A stretch of DNA of 64,000 nt from Pictodentalium vernedei (GCA_031216915.1 CM062296.1:448880287-448944286), one strand, 5' to 3'; shown: positions 1 to 10,956, numbered from the stretch's first letter. Numbers and translations are program-made. Notes: generated by a model not told the origin, from the sequence alone.

Positions 1-757
1 CAAGTATGCTAAAAATATTTGAATCCAACAAATGATGGCCGAGATGGAGGTGCAAATATGTTGGATGTGCACATTTTTAATAATCACCTATGTGAACAAA
101 AAAAAATAACTCAATATTAGCAAAGAGCCATTTAATTTGCCATAGGATCTGTTCCCTCATAGGTAGCAGCACGCCAAAAATTATTTTAATTCAACCACTT
201 TTGGTGGAGCAAGAGCAGCAAACATGTTGGACAGACATTATCTGAAATGTATGAACACACAAACTTACAAATGCATGTAGCTCTTTACTCAGCAGGGGGT
301 AACCAAGAAGGCACTTTGCTGTGTTGCATTCTTGTACCTCTAAGCACATATTTTGAATTTTTTAACTTTGTGACCTTGACATTTGACCTGCAAAGATCTC
401 TCTATATCGTATCAAAATTGGGTGACTGTAGCTGAACTAGGTGAGTGATAAGAGCTGAAAATATATTTTAATGAAGCTTATAACATTAATCTTTAAAATC
501 ATAAGATGTTCAAAATGGATAAAATACCATACCTGTCCAAAGTTTAATGAGAAAAGATGCAGTAATTTATGTTTAGAGCATGAACAGCCATTCACATCAA
601 CACATTTTGTGGCTGCAAAGAACAATGGGTGGGTGGACGTTATTTTCCCATATCAAGTTTGGTAATCAAATATTTGACCATTTTCTTTCTAGAGTGTGTA
701 ATCATACCCAAAATATTGTTTTAACGTAACTTTAACCTCCAACAACACTGGATTTTT
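1..757. other. AT-rich non-coding DNA
   Basis: I see no exon, RNA gene or clear repeat boundary in this stretch. Open frames of about 60 codons occur on both strands but have no coding character and no flanking splice signals that form a convincing exon. Confidence 0.5.
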
Positions 758-770
758 AGTACTTACCAGG

Positions 771-1124
771 GAGCGCGGTGGCTCAGTAGGTAGAGGTGCA
801 GGCTGCAAGCTGAGAGGTCCTTGGTTCGAATCCCACCTGCGGCAACCGCGTTGTGTCCTTGGGCAAGACACTTCATCTCCATTGCCCGCGTGGGGGCACG
901 ATGGCGTTGTGTACTAAGGCGTACTGCACGTCGATGGTGCACTTGTCTTCAACCAATGCTAACCTTGCTTGTGTGGAGTTAGTATGTTGGGGAGCTGACA
1001 GTTGCTCGCCGTTGCTCGGTGGTTCTCTCCGGGTACTCCAGCTTCCTCCACCCGTAAAACTGTCACGGTCATGATTAGCCATTGTGCATAAATATGTGAC
1101 CTTAAACACCAATAAATAAATAAA
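771..1124 (+). mobile_element. tRNA-headed SINE with target-site duplication
   Basis: The head has a tRNA-like A box (TGGCTCAGTAGGTAG) and a canonical B box (GGTTCGAATCC), the two internal RNA polymerase III promoter elements. The body holds the motif CCTTGGGCAAGACACTT, found in many animal SINE cores, and the element ends in an (AATA)n tail. A perfect 13 bp duplication (TTAGTACTTACCA) flanks it at 758-770 and 1125-1137, so both ends are exact. Related copies lie at 5476, 8521, 8613, 13968, 60510 and 60799. Movement would need LINE enzymes supplied in trans; none is encoded in the window. Confidence 0.93.
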
Positions 1125-1226
1125 TTAGTACTTACCAAGTACACCATTCATCGACCATTTTCTTGAGCACAAAAAATCTGTTAATGAAGTTTATTTTCAA
1201 AATTAATAGGTGATGATCAAATCTTA

Positions 1227-1476
1227 TTAATTGGTAAAGTGCTGAATTATTTTTGGTCATCAAAATTTGTTCACATATCTTTGCCTTGTTGCAATTTATG
1301 GGAGAGTGCCAATAGGCACTCTCCCATAAATTGTATCAAGACAAATCCTCACAGACTAAATAATTTCTCTTCAAAGGTGATATGAAGAACATCTACTGAA
1401 TATGAAGCCCTTAAGTTGTCGTACCGACACTTCAGAATAAAGCCCAAATATGGGCTTCCAGCACTCTACCAGTTAA
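1227..1476. mobile_element. MITE with central GGGAGAGTGCC hairpin
   Basis: A ~250 bp non-autonomous element bounded by TTAA. Its terminal inverted repeats are like TTGGTAAAGTGCTG. A near-perfect hairpin sits at the centre (about 1296-1335, arms built on GGGAGAGTGCC). Copies with the same ends and centre lie at 21040-21287 and 45552-45803. TTAA ends suggest a piggyBac-like mobiliser, which is inferred from the target only. Confidence 0.75.
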
Positions 1477-2667
1477 GTATGCTCCTGTACAGTATCAAAT
1501 ACAGACCTGGCTGTTCAGGTCTTACAAAGTCCAATTCCTTTACTGAGTTTGGTAATCAAAGATATATAACCATTTTTCTTTCGAGAGCAAACATACACAC
1601 ACCCCCCTATGTTTGTTTTTCCAATGTTGCGAGGTATCATATTTCATACCAGCTGAGCGAGGTCATCTCTTTCTAAGGCTCCCAGGAAAGAGATATTTGG
1701 TATTTCAACCTATCATAACATGGTCTATCCAAGGACCATCCACATTTTTGTCTAGCATGAAGGGATAAGGGTTAAACATTCCACATACATACTGAGGCAC
1801 ACACTAATATGGTAGTGTCTTTCTGCGGTAGTGTTCCTCATTTCTATATATGGTAATGTCGTTCCGAGGTAGTGTTCCTTATTTTATTCATTTCATGAAG
1901 TGCACACAGATTGCATTCCTTGAAGATAATTAATAACCAACAAGCAGATGCATGCGTCAGCTGCAAAAAATTAGATAAGATTTCTGCTTACAGAGTATGT
2001 TCCATGCAGATGCACACTCCCAAACACTGTAATGAAGAAGTGAGGTAATTCTCAAATTGTGTTTATATGACCAGCACCAACACTGGAATAACTTAGTGAG
2101 GGTAATATACCAAGGTAATGGGAAATTTTACCTCGGAATTTTTGAGTACCTCTGTATGTGGGTGTGTAGTACACTATGCCTTACCTCGATAGGTATGCAC
2201 ACACACACACACACACTGGTGCAGCCGACAGAATTAGATACTCTGGTTCATACCTAGGTATGTTGGTGTTTTCTTTTCAATGTCTTTTTATGCCTGGGAC
2301 AAGTTTGTATGAGATAAAATAGTCATGAAGCACATTTCTTAAAAATTAAATTAAAAATACACTGAAGCATGCCCCTGCAGAGCATATAGACACAGGAGTT
2401 TGAAGAGCAAACTGTGATTTGTTACTGTTACACGAGTTGTGTCTGTAAGACAATATGATGCCCCCTCAAAGTCTACCACACACAAACCATGTACCATACA
2501 GGTGAAATTGTTCAACAACCTGTAATTTTGTGAAATACTGAAGCAAATCAAAATCCTGACAATATGCACACCTCTAGTATATGTACAAACAGCCTGTAAA
2601 ATAAAAAAAAGTCCTAGCTTGGAAACTGTGAGAGGAGTTAGCCAGACAAACAATGTACCCAAGATGC
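1477..2667. other. Non-coding DNA with a (CA)n tract
   Basis: No exon or mobile element is recognised. A (CA)n microsatellite lies at about 2198-2216. The longest open frame here, on the minus strand at 2351-2662, has no recognisable domain. Confidence 0.5.
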
Positions 2668-2701
2668 GGATGGATGGATGGATGGATGGATGGATGGATG
2701 G
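2668..2701. repeat. (GGAT)n microsatellite
   Basis: About eight uninterrupted GGAT tetranucleotides are visible. Confidence 0.95.
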
Positions 2702-2902
2702 AGAGAGGATGGACAGGGTGAAACAATATGCCCCCTAACTATTCATCACAGGGCAAAACATTTTTTATAATATACTTGTGGGCTGAAGGATATAAATTTA
2801 CCCCCACAGATGTCATGTCGAGGGATGGGACTGGGTCCAGATGGACACAATAAAAAATTAATATTAACATGAATCTAATGGATCATATCTGCCTACCACA
2901 AG

Positions 2903-2958
2903 TGCTTATCTTTTTCTGCATAAAATCACTTGCTTATCTTTTTCTGCATAAAATCACT
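2903..2958. repeat. Perfect 28 bp tandem duplication
   Basis: Two adjacent identical 28 bp units start at 2903 and 2931. This looks like a recent slippage or duplication event. Confidence 0.9.
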
Positions 2959-3019
2959 CAGAGACCTTCAAAACTCATTTCACCCTGTCCACCCCATGTT
3001 GTACATTGTTTTCCATATA

Positions 3020-3715
3020 ATTACTCAATGGAAAAAGGGTCATAACTCACAAGTGGAATGTGCAAACAGCACAACTTGATATGTGTCTAAAAGGGCATGT
3101 TATATTGTACATCAATGTAAGATTTCACTGAGATTGGACCACTATCAACTGAGTTATGACCCCATGTGGGGGGAAAAAATGTTTATTCTCAAAGGGAAAA
3201 TGGGGCATAAATCACGAGTGGAATGTACAGACTGCATAAGTTGATGTGTGTCTGAAAGGGCATGTCATACTGGACATCAGTGTGTAAGATTTCATCAAGA
3301 TCAGACCACTATCAGCTGAGTTATGATTTTGAAAGGACAAAAAGTATCTATTTCTCAAAGGGAAAAAGGACACATAACTCACAAGTGGAATGCACTGACA
3401 GCCTAACTTGATATGTGTCTTAAAGGACATGTCATACTGGACATCCATGTAAGATTTAACTAAGATTGGACCATTATTAGCTGAGTTCTGAAATCAAACA
3501 GACAAAAAATGTCTCTCTGAACAGAAAAAGGGTATAATTCACAAATGGAAAGTGCAGACAGAATCACCTGATGCGTGTCTGCAAGGGCATGTCATGCTGG
3601 ACATCCATGTATGAATGCATCAACATCAGATCACTATTAGCTGAGTTATGAACTTGTACTGACAGGTGAAGGTACAGACAGACAGATGCAATCCTGTATA
3701 CCCGTTTTAAAAAAA
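3020..3715. repeat. ~165 bp tandem repeat, about four units
   Basis: The phrase CACAAGTGGAATG and its variants recur near 3046, 3210, 3376 and 3537. Each is followed by GGGCATGT, a conserved 'gacatc' stretch and AGCTGAGTTATGA. The period is about 161-166 bp with roughly 15-20 percent divergence between units. The block ends in a (CAGA)n stretch and a short inverted repeat around TATACCCG. It may be the core of a Helentron-type element whose ends I cannot define. Confidence 0.8.
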
Positions 3716-3978
3716 AGTGAGGGTATAATTAATCATGTTACACTAATGTGTCAGTTAAAATGATACTTTATTGATGCTGAGAGGCTGGGGAGAACTGTTG
3801 GCAAATAGCAACCAGGTTTTAAGACTTTTCTTCATATCATTGGCATAAACTAACTTGCCATATATCAAAAACTGGGCCGTTGTTTCCTCGGGAGAAAAAA
3901 TGGTAAAACTGGGTATTTTCAAAGCATGAAAATTAGAACTGGAAATCTCTGGTTGACAAACAATTCATTTTATAGTAA

Positions 3979-4448
3979 ACTAGCAGTGTTACCCGGCGTT
4001 GCTCGGGCTGAGTTGGAGCCCCACCCCACGCTGGCACTTTTTTAAACCTCACCATTAGATTCCTGGTAACAAATTACCCCTAGTAGACCCCTTTGAAGAC
4101 ATATATCGGTGAGAAAAATTTTGGTCATGACTTTTGGTGCCCCTCTACACCCCCATCCCGATACTTTTTTAAACCTCGCCATTAGATTCCTGATAAAAAC
4201 GTACCTCTAGTAGACCCCTTTGAAGACATATATCGGTAAAAAAGATTTTGGTCATAACTTTTGGTGCTCCCCCTACACCCCCACCCCACACACTTTTTTA
4301 AACCTGATGATGACCTCCGCCATAAAAAAGTACTCCTAGTAGACCCATTTTGGACACTCGGAGTGGCCCCATATTCATTTCTATAGTGGACAGACAGACA
4401 GACATACATACATACATACAGACATTCTAAAATATAGTACAGAAAGAT
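3979..4448 (+). mobile_element. Dispersed repeat starting ACTAGCAGTGTTACCCGG
   Basis: It starts with ACTAGCAGTGTTACCCGGCG, holds two ~125 bp subrepeats containing CCTAGTAGACCCCTTTG, runs into GACA/CATA microsatellite and ends TTCTAAAATATAGTA. A second copy with the same start and end follows at 4458-4767. A similar opening motif occurs in dispersed repeats of many invertebrates, but I cannot assign the superfamily. Confidence 0.6.
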
Positions 4449-4457
4449 TTATCTAAC

Positions 4458-4767
4458 ACTAGCAGTGTTACCCGGCATTGCTCGGGATGAGGAGAGTATT
4501 CTCCCTTAATCTATACTATATTTTGCTGGTCATAACTGTTGGTGCCCCTCTACACCCCCACCCGATACTTTTTTAAACCTCACCATTAGATTCCTGATAA
4601 AAAACGTACCCCTAGTAGACCCCTTTGAAGACATCTATAGGTAAAAAAAATTTGGTCATAACTTTTTGAACCCCCCTACACCCCCTCCCCACACACTTTT
4701 TTTACACACACACACACACACAGACAGACAACAGACATAGACATTCTAAAATATAGTATAGAAAGAT
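4458..4767 (+). mobile_element. Second, shorter copy of the ACTAGCAG repeat
   Basis: It has the same start and terminal TTCTAAAATATAGTA as the copy at 3979, but only one and a half internal subrepeats. The two copies are only ~10 bp apart, so the pair could be a head-to-tail array or an internal duplication. Confidence 0.6.
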
Positions 4768-5475
4768 GTCTGTTATTGAAGTAACATAATAAAAATGATG
4801 TAATAATTATGGCATTAAATACAGTTTTATTAAATAATCTAGTGAAACTTTGTACAATTTTTATCACAGATTTCACAAGACAAGCAATATGTACAGTTCA
4901 ATCTTTTTATATCACAGATACAAAGTTAATTCATTATAGCTTCAAGCTACCACTTGATGAGGGGGAAATAAACTACTCAATTTGTACAAGAAAGGTGGAG
5001 CCCTTCAATTACAATTTAACTGGCTTGTTTTAAGTAGTGGCGTATATACAAAATCCTGACAATGTTAGAATCCTCTAACAGGCCTCCACAGAAAAGCATT
5101 TGTCAGTCAATAAGGGGCTATTTACGAGGCAGGAGATAACATCCAATTTCTCTTTTTTTTTATCTTCTTTTTTCAAATTGTGGACTGTCAATGAACAACA
5201 TCCAAAAAAAAAAACTGCAACAAAACACTATTCTGATTAGAAGGCATCATTCAACACTAAATATTTCACAACTAGAAGATTACAATTACATTAAATTATT
5301 AATTGTCTTAACATTCAAGTCCCCATAGAGCCAGGGCCCAGGGAGAGGAAATTTGGGCCTCAGGGTTAATTCTGTGATGGGCCCCTTTTTCAAAAGTGTC
5401 GGGATACTGATGCAGATGTCAAAGTTCTTGAAGTGAAGAATTCTTGAAGTGGTAACATTGGGTCGGGTGCATACT
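4768..5475. other. Non-coding AT-rich DNA
   Basis: No gene or defined repeat is seen. The plus-strand open frame at 4809-5033 has no recognisable domain and no matching neighbours. Confidence 0.45.
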
Positions 5476-5875
5476 TATTATTTATTTATTTATTTATTAA
5501 GGTTTAATGACACTTTAACAGCCAATGTCATATCGCATCGGTGACAGTTTTATGGGTGGAGGAAGCTGGAGTACCCAGAGAGAACCAACGAGCAATGACA
5601 AGCAGCTGCCAGCTCCCCAACATCGTAACTCTGCACTGCAGGACAGGCAGGGTTAGATTGGTTGAAGATATGTGCACCATCGATGTGTAGTATGCCTTAG
5701 TACACGGCATCATTGTGCCTCCACGTGGACAATCAAGATTAAGTGTCTTGCCCAAGGACACAACGTGGGAGTCCAAATCGATCGCTCAGACGGTCACCCA
5801 TCCAAGAACTGACCGGGCTTGACGTTGCTTAACTTCTGTGATCTGACGAGAACTAGATACCACTGCACCCACGCA
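5476..5875 (-). mobile_element. SINE with a 5S rRNA-derived head
   Basis: Read on the minus strand, the head contains GAAGTTAAGCAACGTC, CCCGGTCAGT and CTTGGATGGGTGACCG. These are the internal control region and 3' half of eukaryotic 5S rRNA. The head joins the same body (CCTTGGGCAAGACACTT and onward) and ATTT-rich tail found in the tRNA-headed SINE at 771. It is a SINE3-like copy and not a 5S gene, because only part of the 5S sequence is present and it is fused to the SINE body. It is diverged, and I could not define a clean target duplication. Confidence 0.85.
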
Positions 5876-5898
5876 TATGTATACAGATAACAATCTAT

Positions 5899-6119
5899 TT
5901 ACCCTTTACACAACGTAATGGCCAAAACTGGCCAGTACTATTCACAAAAACTGCCATTTAATTTTCATGATTTTTTTCATTTTTTACCTCAAAAACATAG
6001 CATATGACCCCTCCTTGGAACTAGCTCATTGAATCATAAACTATGTTTTTGGATGCAAAAAATGAAAAAATAGATATTCAATAAGTGTATTCTGCTTTTC
6101 ATGTTAAGTAATGGGTTAA
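5899..6119. mobile_element. piggyBac-like palindromic MITE
   Basis: It starts TTTACCCTTTACACAACG and ends GTAATGGGTTAA, inverted versions of TTAACCCTTTACC. The centre is a palindrome with arms around AACATAGCATATGACCC and its complement. CCCTTT termini flanked by TTAA match the piggyBac superfamily target and end rules. No transposase is present. Confidence 0.7.
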
Positions 6120-6227
6120 CAGATTAAGCATCTCCATGGGGCACTCCCATTCCTTCTTTAGATGAGTGGAAACTTGTCTTCCAATACGACAGGCAATTTA
6201 TCTTACTGATTCTCGCTCAAGGATTGC

Positions 6228-6313
6228 GGGCCCAGGCTTGGCACAGGAGTCAGAATTTCAGAGGATCCAGGCCTGACTCAAGAATCCTGGACTCCTTGGC
6301 CAAGCCTGGGCCC
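6228..6313. repeat. GC-rich inverted repeat
   Basis: GGGCCCAGGCTTGG near 6228 is mirrored by CCAAGCCTGGGCCC near 6300, with further pairing of AGGAGTC and GACTCC. A C-tract of about 14 bases follows at about 6350. It could form a hairpin. I see no gene around it. Confidence 0.7.
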
Positions 6314-6667
6314 CCAAGACTCCAGGCCCTGGGGGTTACACCACAGACCCCCCCCCCCCCCCCCTCTTTCTCCCCGGTCCTGCATACAGCCATAAATGAT
6401 ATTGCTTTGAAAAAGTTGCCAAGTATATTCTCCCTTGACAACTCAACTGGTTGGCTGTCTATCTTGTCAATGTTTTTACATAATTGTTGGCATCCAATAA
6501 TGGTACAGAAACACATAAGAACCATCTACAGTTGTGTACATGTATTTATTATATGCTAAACGATAGATTATCGAAAAAATTGCAGAAAGAGAGAAATCGT
6601 CTCCCCCACTGTGAAGATAGAGAAATTTTCACTTTCACAGTATCAATCAAAATGGCAGCTTTCAAAG

Positions 6668-6817
6668 CATCACTTCAAGGTGAATACGAGTCAAATTATC
6701 ACTGGAAATGATCAATTTGTTCTAAACACGTATAATGAAAATGAAACTCTACTGTTTTTGAGTGGATACAGATCATTTCCAGCAATAATTCAATGCATAT
6801 TCACCTTGAATTGATGC
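6668..6817. mobile_element. Foldback repeat with ~46 bp arms
   Basis: The arm at 6668-6713 (TTCAAGGTGAATA, CTGGAAATGATC) is inverted at 6771-6817. The spacer carries GAAACTCTACTGTTTTTGAG, a form of which recurs near 7000. This suggests a small MITE-like family. Confidence 0.65.
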
Positions 6818-7220
6818 ATGAAACTCGTCAGCTGAATCAAAGCACAAGATGCTACCTGTACTGAGTATCAACAAATCACTTCTGCGTATCAATGCACATC
6901 AGCTGTTTACTTTCATGCATCAAATCAAGGTTGAAATGAATGGAATTACCGATAGGAATAATCAGATGCTTATAAAAAGCATATAATAAAATGAAAATCT
7001 AGTGTTTTTGAGTGGATAAAGCGTTTTCGAAAAATAAACAGTTGTCTCGGTCACCCATCAGATAATTTTCGGTATCCACTTGAAGACCTCATTGGAACAA
7101 GCTAAATGATCACATTCCAGTTAGGATCACAAGTTATGTTTGAAAGAAATGAAACTGGAATAGTCACAAAATTTGAATGGCGATATTTGTTTATAATACC
7201 AGCCACATTCTGTTGACACG

Positions 7221-7376
7221 TTAGGTGAAGGATTAACTGTGTGATATTGATTCCTGTAGATACAGTGTCAAATTCTGGGCCTTATAATCAGTTCACATCA
7301 GGTGAATGATTAACTGTGATATTGATTTCTGTAGATACAGTGTCAAATTCTAGGCCTTTTAATGAGTTCTGATTCT
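7221..7376. repeat. ~78 bp tandem duplication
   Basis: Two units, each with GATTAACTGT and TGTAGATACAGTGTCAAATT, start near 7221 and 7299. They differ at several positions, so the duplication is not recent. Confidence 0.8.
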
Positions 7377-8520
7377 CACAAACTCCTAACTAGAGTACAA
7401 TTGATAAAAAAAAATCCAGTCCTCCTGTAGTTACATATTTACTTGGGTTTAACCCTCAGGGCCTGATTCAAATTTTGATGAGCTTCTTGCCTTATATGAG
7501 TATGTAATACACATGTTCCAACATACATGCTTTTGGTGGTCTTGGTGATGGAAGTTAAAGTACCTTGTCTGTGGTTTCTAATGAAGTCTTGGTTGCTGGT
7601 ATGGGTAGCCAACACTTCACTAGACACCACTGCTAAGTCTAAGTGTTACCTTATTATGAGACAGAGAGAATATGAGTAAAATTCTAAGGCCTATACGGTC
7701 ACTTTCAGAATCTTTGACAAGAATCAAATAAATATTTTGCAACAATAAGAGCTGATTCCCACTGTTTTCTCCGTGAGAATCGATTCTGATTCTCATAAAT
7801 TTTAACTTTTAGGAGATAATTCTGACTTGGATCACTTTTTAGGACAACAAAACATGTGCTCCAACATGCAGTCTTTGAATAAACATGTAAATTGTATTCC
7901 AAGTACCCCAGCAGTTGTTTCTAGGCAAATCTTGGCTGCCTATATAGGTAGCCAAGACTTGCCCAGACACAACTGCAAAGTCACAGGATAAAGATTGTCA
8001 AAGGGTAGCAAAAACAGCAAAAAATGAATCTCCAGACCTTTAAGGGTTAAGCCCTGAATTCATTTTCAGCGATCAACCAGCAAGTGCCTTCACTGTTTTA
8101 AGTGAATTCAGAATTTTAAAAAAATGTTTGTTGCAATTTATTGGAGAGTCCATGTACAACGAATTGTAATAAAATAAATTTGAGTACATTTTTAATGACT
8201 GGATAAAAACAAGAGTAAAACCACTGTAATTGCCTCCAGCACTTTTCAGTGGAGCCCTATAAGTGGCTCCCAGCACTGGGTCAGTTAAAACAAGAACATA
8301 CTAAAAAAATAAATATCTTATTATTTACATCCTGTTCTGACTTACATGATTTTGAAATATTTATAATATGAATCACAACACAGTATATTAATCATGTGAC
8401 ACACAAAAGCGCATTCACAATCAGACACGAGAAAAATGATTTTTCAACAAAAGAAGAAAAATGATTTTTCACCAAATGAAAAAAATTAACTTCTTAGTAC
8501 CTTTATCCTTTTAATTCAGA
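7377..8520. other. Non-coding DNA with short palindromes
   Basis: A palindrome at 7926-7962 (CTTGGCTGCCTA / TAGGTAGCCAAG) and a degenerate one near 7585-7615 share sequence, so they may be remnants of one MITE family. At 8050-8285 a weak relative of the GGAGAGTGCC hairpin MITE is visible. No exon is recognised. Confidence 0.5.
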
Positions 8521-9245
8521 ACTTGTTTATTTGTTTGTTTATTGGGGTGTGGATGACACTTTCAACAGCCAGTGTCACATTGTGTCCAATAGTTACAGGA
8601 GAAACCCAGAGTTATTATTATTATTTATTAATGTTTAAGGTCACATACTTAAGCACAATGGCTAATCATGACCGTGACAGTTTTATGGGTGGAGGAAGCT
8701 GGAGTACCTGGAGAGAACCACAGAGCATCGATGAGCAACTGTGAGCTCCTCAACATTCTAACTCTCTTCAAGCTCCACTCAAGCAGGGTTACAGCGGTTG
8801 AAGACATGTGAACCATCGACGTGCAGTACGCCTTAGTACACGCCATCACTGTGCCCCCATTGAGGCAACTGGCATAAAGTGCCTTGCCCAAGGAAACAAC
8901 GTGGGTCGTCCCGGACGGGGTTCGAACTTGGGACCTCCAGCATAGAGGTCAACAGTCTACCACTGAGTCACAAAGCTCCCCAAATCCCGAGTTCCCAGAG
9001 CGAACCACCAAGCATCGGTGAGCAACTGTTAGACTCTCCAACTTACTAACTCTGCACATACAGGGTTAGCAGCAATTGAAGGTAAGTGCACCAGACATGC
9101 AGTATGCCTTTGGACACAGCCCACCACATGGGCAATTAGGATTAACTGCCTTGCCCAAGGATACAATGCAGTTAGTACTAGTTATAATCAAACCATCAAC
9201 TCTTCAGTTAAGTCATATGCTGTAACCACTGAGCTACCATGCTCC
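8521..9245 (-). mobile_element. Older SINE split by a younger SINE
   Basis: The tail side (8521-8612) and the body plus tRNA-like head (8986-9245) belong to one diverged minus-strand SINE. The body keeps CCTTGCCCAAGG and the serial GTGAGCAACTG block. The element between them, 8613-8985, is a second SINE of the same family. AAACCCAGAGTT and AAATCCCGAGTT at the two joints look like its aged target duplication. Confidence 0.75.
8613..8985 (-). mobile_element. tRNA-headed SINE nested in an older SINE
   Basis: On the minus strand it has a tRNA-like head with B box GGTTCGAA, the CCTTGGGCAAG body and an AATA-rich tail at the low-coordinate side. It interrupts the older copy described at 8521. Confidence 0.85.
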
Positions 9246-9259
9246 CTTTCTGGACCTCC

Positions 9260-9472
9260 TTAACCCTCTACATACTGATGTTGAAATCTCTAAATTTAAA
9301 GCAGAAAATTTTACCTATAAAGCAGATAGGAATATAACCAATTCAGTCTTGTTTGTCAGAGATCAGTGAGCTCTGTCAAATATGACCGAATTGGTTAAAC
9401 ACCTAGTTGCATTATGGCAAAAAAATGTTACTTGAAATTTCCATATTTTTTCGCAAGGGTGTAGATGGTTAA
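9260..9472. mobile_element. piggyBac-like palindromic MITE
   Basis: It starts TTAACCCTCTACATACTG and ends GTGTAGATGGTTAA. The centre is an inverted repeat with AACCAATTC arms around CTTGTTTGTCAGAGATCAG. A related core lies at about 10797-10920. Confidence 0.65.
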
Positions 9473-10179
9473 TGGAATTATCCCATATGGAGAGTTTCAT
9501 ATCTATGAAGCAGTGTACTTCTCAACTCTATGACTACCCTTTTTTCTCTTTCCATTCCTACAACAACATTAATCCTATAAATGAAGGGATAATATTTTCT
9601 CCCTCCCCCCTCCCCCTCTTTCTATGCAAGATATGTCTCACGTGAGAAGGCCATTTGAGATATATATCTATCTCACATGACCCATGCGATTGGCTTAATA
9701 GCATATTTAATGAGCGCAGGACTATTCAATCATCACACGTTCTTCTGTGAACGAACAACACAGTGTCCCGTTTCGGAAATAGCAGACAAATGTTTGTCGA
9801 AGAAAATTGAAATAAAAACACAGACTGCAAAACCAAGACTCTTTTATATGAATTTTTGTGTGAATGCCATTATGAGTGGAAAGAGTTGCACAAAATTCCT
9901 GTCAAAACGTTATCTGAATACATTGCAGAATTCATAATATGACATGATCGAAATCTATCAATGTTCATTTCACTACAAATCTTTAACCCCTGTCTTGCCA
10001 GCTTTTGGAATTTAATTTCGTGGTATATACCTGTGGTATATAGAGAACTTTTGTGAGCACTTTCTGTTAAATAAATCAGGTTTTTTTTTCAGAAATGGAC
10101 AACAAAATTGTTCGATATAGCTGCACATGCCCCTGAATTACTTTTGATGATGTCAGAATGTTTTGGTGGGGGGAGAAAA
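9473..10179. other. Non-coding DNA
   Basis: An 86-codon plus-strand frame at 9677-9937 is the longest seen. It has no recognisable domain and no acceptor or donor I can defend, so I do not call it a gene. Confidence 0.45.
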
Positions 10180-10332
10180 ATTATCCCTGATGGGGGTGGA
10201 TGTGAGATGAGGAAATAATCTCCTCGGGACAAGATATTTGGTCCAGACACTTGGCAAGCCTTGTGTCTGGCACAAATATCTTGCCCTCAGGTGAGATTTC
10301 CCCATCTCACACCCTCACTCATCAGGGATAAT
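10180..10332. repeat. ~150 bp foldback (near-perfect inverted repeat)
   Basis: The left arm begins TTATCCCTGATG and the right arm ends CATCAGGGATAA-like, with pairing of CAAGATATTTGG against its complement close to a ~12 base loop. The arms are about 70 bp. It is probably a MITE remnant or cruciform-forming repeat. Confidence 0.8.
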
Positions 10333-10548
10333 AATAGTCCATCTTGCAAAATGTACATACTTTCAAAGAATTAACTAAAATAAATAAGTCACTCATGCCT
10401 TTGTAAGACTCTTTAAGCCCAATAAATTTTGACACTTTCTCACAGTTTTCTGGCAGATAAGCAATTTTGTTTTAAATTACCCCCACAGCAGGAACAGTGA
10501 TGTCAATATACCAAAATTTCAGACAGCAACTTTTTACCAACTAGGAAG

Positions 10549-10800
10549 TTAACGCTTTGCCTAACACAGTATTTTTAAAAAATAAATAAAATTTCCCATT
10601 TTTCAAAAACAAATTCACAATTTTTCAATAAAACCATACAAATATGGATATCCTTAGAACCAGCTTGACAAGCTGGTTCTAATGATATCCATATTTGTAT
10701 GGTTTTATTGAGAAACTTCCGAGATATTTTAGGATGTGGTAGGCTTATTCTGCTTAATTTCTGTCTGTTATTGGCTGGTATGTTAGGTAAAGGTTTTTAA
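10549..10800. mobile_element. piggyBac-like MITE with 44 bp hairpin
   Basis: The ends are TTAACGCTTTGCCTAACAC and GTTAGGTAAAGGTTTTTAA. The centre (10625-10714) is a nearly perfect hairpin containing AAACCATACAAATATGG and ACCAGCTTG. The termini match the other CCCTTTACC-type MITEs although the hairpin core differs. Confidence 0.75.
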
Positions 10801-10956
10801 CCAATTCAAATTTGTTTTACAGAGCTTTAGAGCAAACCAAGATAGAATTGGTTAACTTCTCAGTTGCATTATGGGAAAAATTGGCTGCTTTAAATTTCAA
10901 CATTCCAACATCAGTGTACTGAGAAAACAAAACATTTTTCAATAACCAATATGTAA

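Noticed and set aside
771..850. Functional tRNA gene
   Set aside because: A and B boxes are present, but there is no acceptor stem closure and the sequence continues directly into the SINE body with a target duplication outside.
5784..5850. 5S rRNA gene
   Set aside because: Only the 3' half and internal control region match, and they are fused to a SINE body. It is a SINE head.
6224..6560. 111-codon plus-strand gene
   Set aside because: The frame runs through an inverted repeat and a poly-C tract and has no recognisable domain.
9677..9937. 86-codon plus-strand gene
   Set aside because: No domain, no splice context, and it lies among repeats in AT-rich DNA.
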